Shown piece after piece: positions 56,220-64,000 of a stretch of DNA of 64,000 bases. The notes beneath the pieces are model-generated. The model was given only the letters and a program-made list of their open reading frames with translations. It made no database searches and had not been told where the DNA came from. The position numbers were made by a program, and so were the translations under genes. Source of the DNA: Clarkia xantiana subsp. parviflora. Its lineage: Eukaryota > Streptophyta > Magnoliopsida > Myrtales > Onagraceae. The stretch is from assembly GCA_036873135.1 (NCBI GenBank), contig JAPTYO010000026.1, forward strand, positions 1,530,001 to 1,594,000, in the 5' to 3' direction. The number at the start of each line of letters is the position of its first letter. The first letter of the stretch is position 1.

Positions 56220-56455
56220 AACAGATCATGTTAGGGGGGTAAAAAATGTGTGGCTTTGCTCTACAAGGTAGGTTCCACTGATAGGTTCCCGACAAGGTGG
56301 TTTCCTCACCCCATTATAGGGATCATAAGACCTTCGCAAGCGAGTAGAGTTTTTCCGAGCCGTACCAGCGGCCCAGCTGCTTCGGTCGTACCGTACTAAA
56401 CCTCCGGGGTTCCTAGTCGCCCTGGGTTTTAGGCGTTTTGGACATTACACTAAAA
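56220..56455 (-). other. GC-richer leader block of element E
   Basis: Lies about 180-430 nt downstream of the primer binding site in element orientation and is the only non-repetitive, balanced-composition block of the interior. By position it could serve dimerisation or packaging; this is inference only. Confidence 0.4.
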
Positions 56456-56634
56456 TGGTGTGTGCAAATTTAAATAATGCATAATCGAACAAAGAAAAAT
56501 AGTTAGTCATAAAAATATTAATTCCACACCTGAAATTACACAAAAAACAATCAAGTTAGAATAACAAAGTCAAGTATGAATAAAAAATAACACATGGCAA
56601 ATAAGCAAATATAAAGAGCCCGAACCCTCGATTG

Positions 56635-56652
56635 TCCCCAGCAGAGTCGCCA
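56635..56652 (-). other. Primer binding site of element E
   Basis: Minus strand TGGCGACTCTGCTGGGGA, three bases from the LTR end. It starts with TGG, complementary to a tRNA CCA end, and differs from the TTGGCGCCGTC site of B, C and D. Confidence 0.78.
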
Positions 56653-56655
56653 AAT

Positions 56656-57403
56656 TGTCAGATATAAAATCTGACCTAAGGCGAATTAACGTTTTGAAAA
56701 CGTGTACTTTGAAAAGAGTCGCCACTAGTTAATTAAAAGGCTAACTAGAATCCTAAATGACCTAAGCGAATAACGAATTAACCACCTAGGTATTAAATCG
56801 GTCTACGATCAGAAATTAGAGTTCGGGGATTCTATTACGAATTGAAAACAATTTTTAATTACGCCCTTTCGGTACTCAATTCACTTAATTTGCCAACTTA
56901 TTGTTACTCAATTATAAGTACGAACGACAATAAAATCTAATAATATTAGCGGTTATCACATATAGTTAAATCAACAAAAACTAACATGATGAACATACAT
57001 AATTAGCCTGTTGTCATTTAATTAATATAAACTAATTAAAGTTTAACACTATTTATATCAAATTAATTTACGAACATACTTAAAAAAAATGGACAATGTT
57101 GTAATATGTAATTGGAAATATTGGTCATAGCTAAATTAACATCAACATAGTTTTTTAATGCTACAATAAAAAAACAGAAAAATAATTAATAATTAATAAA
57201 TAATAATAATAATAAATAAATAAATAAACTAAAAAAAAAAACAACAAAAGACCTGCGAATTGGAAGATGGTCACGTAGCAGCCAGGACGTCGGCATCGGC
57301 AGGAGACGGCGGAGCTCCGGCGCGGTGTACGGAAGGAGGACGGCGGCGATGGGGCGAGCGGACGGCCGGGTCGAGGCGACGGACGGAGGGAGAGAGAGAG
57401 AGA

Positions 57404-57453
<50 letters not shown>

Positions 57454-58220
57454 CGGAGAGAGAAGGGGTAGGTCGATGTCGGAACTGGGCGGGCGGAGTC
57501 CGGGCCGGAGCGTGGAGGACGGGGTCGGCATGGCTGTTGCTGGTGGTCCTCAGGGAATATGGCTGGAAGGCGCAGGAGAGATCACGGGCCACGGTGGCGC
57601 GGTCTGCGGCGCGCGGGCGGCCTGGCGGAGCTCCGGTACGACGGCCGGTGAGAGTGGAGGGAGTGGCGAGGTCTCTGGTTGTCCGGTCACCGGAGCCGGG
57701 CCAGGCACCAGCGGGTGGGATGCTGGTCTGGGCAATAAAAAAAAAAAAAACAGAGCACTAGAGGACAAAAATCGCGCAGACCCCGAGAAATAATGTATTA
57801 TTGCTTTGTAGTGGTTTTTTCTGTGTCTTACAATGTAAACCTAGACCCCTATTTATACTAAAAACCTAGTCTAGATTACAGATAAAATTTAAATAAAAAA
57901 TGCTAACAGATAATTATTCTAGAGAATATTCCTAACGATATTTATCTTTACAGATAATTATTTTTTTGAATAAAAAATAATATCTGGAGATAAATATCTT
58001 ACAGATAATTCTCTAAAATAAAAAATAAACTAATTATTATATATATTTTTTTAAATATTCCGAAAATATTAAATAAATTCGAAATAATTTAAAATATATT
58101 TTATAATACTTTCCCTAATGTGCCCTTGAGCATTTTTGGAGACTTTGTGACTTGACGCGTCCGGAATTTAACGTATCATGTGTAACGTCGTTACGTCCGG
58201 GTCAAAATCGAGTGTTTACA
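56656..58220 (-). repeat. Element E 5' LTR, 1565 bp
   Basis: Plus strand TGTCAGATA..GTGTTTACA, near-identical to 48497-50144 with a shorter GA run and without the duplicated 63-bp segment. Confidence 0.93.
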
Positions 58221-58225
58221 AACCT

Positions 58226-58461
58226 GTAAAGGTGTTCTCCGACAGTCAGGCAGCTATTGCGGCAGTTAAGAATCCGAAGTACCATAGTAGGACTAAAACT
58301 TTGATGTGAAATATTTCTATGCTAAATCGATTGTAGAAGACAATATAATCACTATGGAATACTTGTCCACATATAATATGATTGCGGACCCATTAACTAA
58401 GCCACTACGCATGGAGATATTCGAAAAGCATCTAAAACTGCTTGGATTGCGTAGGGTTTAG
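58226..58461 (+). pseudogene. Ty1/copia pol relic, C-terminal RNase H after element E
   Basis: Shows VKVFSDSQAAIAAVKNPKYHSRTK, then in a shifted frame YAKSIVEDNIITMEYLST and MIADPLTKPLRMEIFEKH, ending at a TAG at 58459-58461. These are typical of the end of copia pol. The gene continues directly from 48496 once E and one AACCT are removed, though with a 1-base frame difference. Confidence 0.85.
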
Positions 58462-59305
58462 AAATGGCATGTATCTGTGATAACATTTTGATATTAGAAA
58501 GTTACATTTTGTAAACGAAATAATTGCAACTGAGTTTATGATCAATCGACGTCATAATGTTTTGATTACATCAAATTTACGGTCTATAAACTGAGTCGTA
58601 GGAGGACGCAATCCTCTGCGAAAACTATGTCGAATGTGAGCCTTACCTAGTCAGACAGGTACGGTCGTCTTGTGATGGAGGGAGGTCTCCACTGGCTAAG
58701 AATCAGGGGGATAAACCTGATTGAGCAAAATGATTATCTATAGAAGAAGTAACTCGACGTGATTCTCGTTTTGCAGATCGCCGTGATGAACTTCGTTCGT
58801 CATAAATCCACATTCTGGGCCGGATCAAAATCTCTGATAGCGTGATTGACATGTCCCATTCAAGTTGACCCAAAAGGTTCATGTATGCTATCAACGCGTA
58901 CTTCATACTACGTGTGCCATGTTCGACCACGGGGTCACTGCTCGGTTGTGCTAGAAAGGAATCCTCATGATTCTGGCGGGCGCAAACTTCTTCACCTCGA
59001 GCGTGTGATTGATCTCGGGAGCCTTATGAAGAGGCACCGAAGTATCATCATGGACTCAGAACTCGTGCATAAGGTTATGCTCAATGCTTGCTTCCCGACG
59101 TATGAGCGTAGTGTTGAACAAAAAGGCCCAGTGACCACATATTTGAAACCGGTTGGGTTTGACTAAGGGTATGAGCGATGAGGATAGTCAAGTTCACCTG
59201 TAATTCACCGATTCTTGTATTCATTAGGTGGCCACCATCCGTATATTAGTTGAAGGTTGTGAATACTTGTACGGATGCCTTGGAGAAGTGTTCCTATGTG
59301 GAAAC
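58462..59305. other. Sequence between copia end and element F
   Basis: Probably the copia 3' untranslated region and possibly its LTR, but I see no TG..CA boundary or second copy in the window. Contains a weak purine tract 'aatcagggggataaac' near 58702. GAAAC at 59301-59305 abuts element F and should be one of its target-site copies. Confidence 0.4.
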
Positions 59306-59897
59306 TGTTGGATCACGGTTGGAACTCCGGCACGTTCTTGACGAAAGTCCGAACTCCTTTGCTCCAAGTAATCCTGCAAAAAGGAATAGACCGGGCGGTG
59401 ACCCAGAATCCCTCTCCGATACTTAAATGAGTATCTCGATGTAGGCAAGTATGTATGAGAGTATGAGTGTGTGAGTCCTGAGGTAATTCCTTCCTTTGTA
59501 TAGGGGTGGAGTTACCCCAGTTACCTGTTGAAATAACTGCAAGGGGCATTTAGTCCACGTTCCGTCTTTTCAGGCCACTTCCCCACTACGCTGATAGTGG
59601 GCGTGTTTCTCGGCCTCATCCTCTGGTGGCAAGTCCCGACGGATATCGGGGACTTCAGAGTTATATCATTTGGTCACCGCTCGGGGCCCCTCGTCATCGG
59701 GATAGGGCCAACATCCTCAGGGATTCAACATCGAGGCCTACTCAAAGGCATTCCATCGGGAGCGTCCAGCTCATATATCGGCACCGACCTTGTCGGGACC
59801 CCTCATATTGGTCCTCTAGGCCTCTTTTGGAGCCCAGTGGGCCTACTCACCATTTATTCGTTGTTAATGGGCCTAACGGCTATATCGAAACCTATCA
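59306..59897 (-). repeat. Element F 3' LTR, 592 bp
   Basis: TGTTGGATCACGG..CCTATCA on the plus strand, related to the D LTR (shared U3 blocks around 'gtggcaagtcccgac' and 'atcgggagcgtccagctc') but about 70 bp shorter. Confidence 0.88.
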
Positions 59898-59909
59898 TTT
59901 GCCCCCAAG
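59898..59909 (-). other. Polypurine tract of element F
   Basis: Minus strand CTTGGGGGCAAA abutting the LTR. Confidence 0.8.
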
Positions 59910-60241
59910 ACATGAGGGACTTACAGTTCGTCGTGTCTTCCAGCTCCGGACCTCCCGATAATGGCATCGGAGTCTTTTAACTTTAAAAAAAATCTTCTGA
60001 CGCGGATCTTCTCATACATGATTCCCCGATATTTCGAGGATAACCACCAAATCCGAAAAGATTTCTCGGTTACTCAACTATTAAATGTCGTGGGTGATGA
60101 AGCGACGACTTGGGTACCCGTGTCTGCTTTTTCTAAAAAAGCACTTTTTAGCGGTTTTGTCGTTAGCGTCTCAACGACTCAGGTTGAAACGTTTTATCTT
60201 CAACGGTCCGGATTGAAACGTCTCTTCGGCTATCTTCTCTC

Positions 60242-60250
60242 CTATAAAAC
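60242..60250 (+). promoter_or_regulatory. TATA box of the antisense gene in element F
   Basis: CTATAAAAC 156 bp upstream of the ATG at 60398. Confidence 0.62.
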
Positions 60251-60397
60251 CCCCAAATCTTAGCAGTATTCACTTCTCCTCCACCGTTTCATCCTCTGCA
60301 ATTTCAAAAGCTCAAGCTTTCCTACCTGATTTCTGATAAGCGCTCCGGCAACCAGGATCTCCGACCGTCAGGATCATCTTTTCTTCACCAATTCAAC

Positions 60398-63309
60398 ATG
60401 TCTGGTAAGATTTCCTCCTCCGATTCCGAAAAAACTGTTAGCATAGTTTTTCTTTTATCTCAATCAGCTTACCCGTACATTTCCAAAAACCAACCATGCC
60501 TTTTGTTGCCATGGTCAATTTTCCAGACGGTGAATCCAGTTCTGGGGGGAGAAAACCCTTCAAGTTTGATTACGGTTATAATGAAATCTCGGAAAACTCT
60601 TATGACGAAGCTCTTCGGGAAGGATGTATCACTTCCACCTGGGAGCCTTGCTACCCCTATCCTCGCCCTCGCGTCCCGGGCGACCCTGTGGTCACTCGTC
60701 CCCGGGAAGGGGAGGTATTTGTCTCCACTGGGCAAGTATCAGAGGGGATCCGATTCCCTTTCTGTGGGGATCTAGTCGAGATGTGTGATTATTACAAAAC
60801 ACATCCGACTACTTTTTCCCCCCACGCCATCCGTGTGTGGAACTCCTTCCATGTCCTTTGCCTCCGCCAGAAGTGGACCTATAGCCTCTGAGTTTTCCGG
60901 ACCTTCTACGGGATGAAGTGCAACGATGTCGGGGTATGTACCTTCTACCCACGGATGCCCAAATGGAGCAAGACGCAGCTCTCCCGATATAGCTGGAACG
61001 GTGACACCTGGAAGGTTGCCAAAGGTCGGGGGCTCATCACTGACTCGGGGCCTGACAATAGCGGCTGGAAGAAGAATTACTTCTTCATCCAAAACAGTTC
61101 CATCCCATGGCCCCGATGGGAGGTTGAAGCAGACCCTCCTCCCGCTTATCACACCTACTCAGCGGAGGATTTTCAAATTCTCCACTGCATCCAACTCTAT
61201 CGTTGGGGGGATTCCTTCGCTCCCCTCGATGCCAACTCCATCGTGGAGCGGGATCTGGTTCTGGCCGGGATCCGTCTCCTCGATGCTGCCTCCGGGGGTC
61301 AACTCTACGACGGCCCCTCCAATGTCGTTCCTTGGGTAATATTCTAATTATACTATTGTTTTCGTCTTTGGAGCTAAGAAGGTATCAATGCTGACCAATA
61401 TCATGTTTAAACGGGCGGAGACCGATGCCGTCCAACGTCCTGCGCGGAAGAGGAAGTCCTCGAAGAAGGCCGCCTCCTCATCGGCACCTCCATCTGCGGA
61501 GGAGGCCAAGCGGGCCCGGGTGGACAAGATGGAGAGGATCTTCAACACCCAGACTCCCGAAGAAGGTAAGCAGCTCCGATTAGCCATCCGATTATACAAA
61601 AAGCGTATTCCCAAGGAGTTAATCCCCTCTGATAAGAAAACCAGAATCGAAGGGATCAACCGCATCCTGCAAGGAGAAACTCCCCGCATCCTCAAAGCGG
61701 GTTATTACAACTATTACGGGAAAGACCAGTATCTCTCCCGTCGCGTCGTTTGGTGTAAGGATCCCGATCAACTCCCTGATTATCTTTCTAAAGCTTCTCG
61801 TCCTCCAGCTGCAGGTCAATCGGGAGCTGGAGCTCCGGCGGGGGTGCCACCCTCCGACGCTCAGGTCGGAGAGCCCCTCCTTCCGCTTCCTGCCCCGAGA
61901 GGATCGGGGACTGAAGATGACCCGATGGACGGTCACTTCCGTCGGGTGGTTGACTTGGACGTTTCTCACTCTTCCGAGGAGGTGAGCGAAGGTCAGGCCC
62001 TGATTCGTCGTCGGGGGGTGAGGCAGGCCCCGTTGGAGCCAACTCCCGAGGGGCTGCTTCCATCTTCCTCGACACCATAGCATTCGCCGGTTTTGAGCCT
62101 AACTCGTGAAGGGACGACTGGGTCTCACGGCGGCTCGGAGGCACGCACCTCCGATACTCAGGTTGTCCTTCCCCCTCTCCCCTTAGATGGGAGTCTCTAT
62201 CAGCTCTACACCCCCGACCAAGCGACAACTCCCTGGACCCCGATCGAGTCACTGCGAGGGGTCCCGCTCCGTCGGGGCGATGCACCACCGGAACTGGGTC
62301 TGCACTTGCTGGAAGATTCAGTTCCGCCATCTCTAAAGCTTCCGATCTTCTTGGCTCGGGCGGACATCCACACGGACATTCGCGAAATGGGCGTTCGCCG
62401 CGTGGAGGTAAGGCATCCTGTTTTTACACTTAGTATATAAGGCAAAATATTCTCATGTACTAACCTCTTCCTTTCTTTTTCACAGTAAATGGCGGACCAA
62501 CACCGCTGTTTCGAGTACATCCTGGCCCTTGAGGAGGCCCTTGAGCGGGAGCGAGCCAAGGCGGCCCCCGAGGTCTTAGCCAAGCTCGAGGAGGATTTGG
62601 CTACCTTCGAATCGTCGAAGAGCAAACTGGTTAAGGAGCAGACCCTCCTTGGCCAGAAGACTCGGGACCTCCAGAAGCGGGTCCACGACTTCGAGCGATT
62701 GCTGAAGCAGGAGCAGCAAAAGCTCAAGGAAGAGCAGCAAAGGCACGCGGAGGATCGGGACAGGCTCGTCCTTGAATAGAAGGCTCTCGAGGACGTCAAG
62801 ACGGGACTGGAGTCTGAGAAGGTCCTTCTCACCAATCGGTCCCAACAGATGGAGCGGGAAATCGCTGAGTTTCCCACCAAGCTGGCTGAGGCTGAGGCCA
62901 AGGGTCGGGAAGATTACCGGGGCTCCGAGGATTTCAAGGTGGACGCGGTGAGTTTCTGCAATGCGGAAATGGAGACCACCTTGTTCAACGTTGTTGAGGA
63001 ACTCCATCTGGAGTATGCAATGCCATTGAATTCACCAAGTCTCAGACTGTCGCCCCCTTCGCGGAGAGGTATTTCACCCTTTCAGAGGAGAGCGATGAGG
63101 CGAACACCCCCGAGGGAGTTGCGGGTGCCGAAGGCACGGTGGAGCCTCCAAGTACAGACCTCGCGACAGCTGATCCCCCGATAATCGACCCTTCGGCAGC
63201 TGACCATTCACTGGCTGACCTCCAAGGGTCTGATCCTCCGATCGTGGAGCCTTCTGCCACGGATCTCGTGGACTCTGCTCCCCTCGATGCTGCCAAGGAC
63301 CAAGCTTAA
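60398..63309 (+). pseudogene. Antisense gene of element F
   Basis: Exons 60398-60404 (ATGTCTG), 60527-61335, 61379-62407, 62486-63309; introns of 122, 43 and 78 nt. Exon 2 carries GEVFVSTGQVSEGIRFPFCGD, SPHAIRVWNSFHVLCLRQ, CTFYPRMPKWSK and DANSIVERDLVLAGIRLLD. Exon 3 carries RKRKSSKKA and GYYNYYGKDQYLSRRVVWC. Exon 4 carries MADQHRCFEYILALEEAL and a coiled coil, ending KDQA. Lesions: TGA at 60889, TAG at 62078 (CAG to TAG), TAA at the first codon of exon 4, TAG at 62777, and a 1-bp deletion near 63015. It is the most decayed of the four copies, yet all splice positions are kept. Confidence 0.8.
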
Positions 63310-63394
63310 CGCTTTATTTTTGGAATCCTTGTAATTTCCTTCTCCTGTCATGAACCTTCAGGCCTTTATAACATCAATTTATTTTGGTTTCGAT

Positions 63395-63745
63395 TATCAT
63401 TGCACCACTTAAGGTGAATTAACCACGCCACTTAAGGCGATTTGACCATACCACTTAGAGTGATTCAATACGACACTTAAGACATTTTAACCACACCACT
63501 TAAGGCGATTTAACCACACCACTTAAAGCGATTTAACCACACCACTTAAGGCGATTTAACCACACCACTTAAGGCGATTTAACCACACCACTTAAGGCGA
63601 TTTAACTACACCACTTAAGGCGATTTAACCACACCACTTAAGGCGATTTAACCACACCACTTAAGGCGATTTAACCACACCACTTAAGGCGATTTAACCA
63701 CACCACTTAAGGCGATTTAACTACACCACTTAAGGCGATTTAAGC
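63395..63745. repeat. 23-bp tandem repeats of element F
   Basis: About 14 units of 'accacttaaggcgatttaac' plus CAC, nearly identical in the centre (63490-63730). This is the most homogeneous of the four repeat blocks. Confidence 0.93.
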
Positions 63746-63870
63746 ATACTTAGAATGATAAATCTAAGAACAATCTGATCGGAAGCAACCTCTTTATTCA
63801 TTGATGGCTGAAAACTTGTTTATATCGAATCAAAACGATAAACAACTTGCACCACTAAAGGCGACTAATA

Positions 63871-64000
63871 TCAGGCATGACATTTCTTCAAGTGTTCACC
63901 ACTAAAAGAATGCTTCAACACATTGCATCGAGGTCTTCCAACTTATACGCATTTCGATCTGGCATCCCCACGACCTTATAAGGTCCTTCCCATTTTGGTG
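63871..64000 (-). pseudogene. Integrase C-terminus of element F, partial
   Basis: Read on the minus strand: KWEGPYKVVGMPDRNAYKL, then LED, then a 1-bp deletion (GATGCAATGT versus GATGGCAATGT in D) and SFSGEHLKKCHA, stop at 63873-63871. Cut by the window end. Confidence 0.85.

Larger units (their letters stand above)
48497..58220 (-). mobile_element. Element E: non-autonomous large LTR element (LARD-like) inserted in copia RNase H
   Basis: Two 1.6-kb LTRs (48497-50144 and 56656-58220) flank a 6.5-kb interior with no gag or pol domain in any frame. AACCT duplications border it. Orientation is minus: next to the LTR at 56656 the minus strand reads TGGCGACTCTGCTGGGGA, a primer-binding-type site, and next to the LTR at 50144 it reads AAAGAGGGGCAAAC, a polypurine tract. 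Minus-strand TATA boxes sit in both LTRs. The interior holds, in minus order, a GC-richer leader, an ATGCAT-rich array, a duplicated module, arrays of small hairpins and a 27-bp array. It must have used proteins of another element; which one is not determined here. Confidence 0.92.
59306..64000 (-). mobile_element. Element F: Ty3/gypsy (D-type) retrotransposon, cut by the window end
   Basis: Minus-strand 3' LTR (59306-59897), polypurine tract, plus-strand antisense gene, CACTTAAGGCGA repeats and the start of integrase read backward at the right edge. The order is the mirror of the right part of D. The 5' LTR, gag and most of pol lie beyond 64000. Confidence 0.93.

Noticed and set aside
58462..59305. 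A copia 3' LTR
   Set aside because: I could not find a second copy, TG..CA borders or a primer-binding partner in the window, so no LTR is claimed.
63395..63745. CRISPR-like appearance of the CACTTAAGGCGA arrays
   Set aside because: There are no unique spacers, repeats are directly abutting, there are no cas genes, and the context is a plant retroelement.
1..64000. Host protein genes, tRNA, rRNA or microRNA genes
   Set aside because: Every sizeable open frame was explained by retroelement genes, repeats or shadows; no tRNA-like cloverleaf or rRNA sequence was noticed by eye. A covariance-model scan would be needed to exclude small RNAs.

Overview
This window is plant nuclear DNA made almost entirely of nested LTR retrotransposons. 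I find no host cellular gene, rRNA or tRNA gene. The plant assignment rests on Ty3/gypsy elements whose gag, protease, RT, RNase H and integrase look like the plant Tat-type lineage, a Ty1/copia relic, and introns with plant-like GT..AG ends. All coding units carry stops, frameshifts or deletions, as expected in old repeat-rich chromatin.

Left half (239-32814, + strand): element A is a Ty3 element with 867/870-bp LTRs, a nearly deleted gag, decayed pol, two tandem-repeat blocks and an antisense gene relic. Element B (8597-30264, +; target-site duplication GTAAG) sits inside A, in what looks like an intron of A's antisense gene. Element C (9440-19242, minus; duplication GGGAA) sits inside the gag of B. 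The order of insertion is therefore A, then B, then C.

Right half: AT-rich DNA and a CCGAACCG simple repeat (32823-35047) lead to element D (35053-45809, +; duplication TGGAC), a relative of B and C. Next is a decayed Ty1/copia pol (about 47340-58461), split by element E (48497-58220, minus; duplication AACCT). E is a 9.7-kb element with 1.6-kb LTRs and a 6.5-kb interior with no retroviral domain, so it is LARD-like and non-autonomous. Element F (59306 to beyond the window end, minus) is of D type and is cut by the window edge.

B, C, D and F share one plan: LTR, PBS, gag-protease-RT-RNase H-integrase in one orientation, a block of short tandem repeats (core CACTTAAGGCGA), and then a convergent antisense gene of about 830 codons. 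That gene has its own TATA box, a 7-nt first coding exon and three phase-0 introns at identical places in all four copies. Because it is antisense to the genomic RNA, its introns survive retrotransposition. This gene and the arrays of covarying small hairpins inside E are the two least explained systems here.

Other notable structures are a 614-bp RT duplication in B joining two subfamilies, a 186-bp copy of host flank beside B's right LTR, a 1.2-kb RT/RNase H deletion in C, a deletion with templated filler in D, and an Arg-Ser dipeptide tract in Gag.
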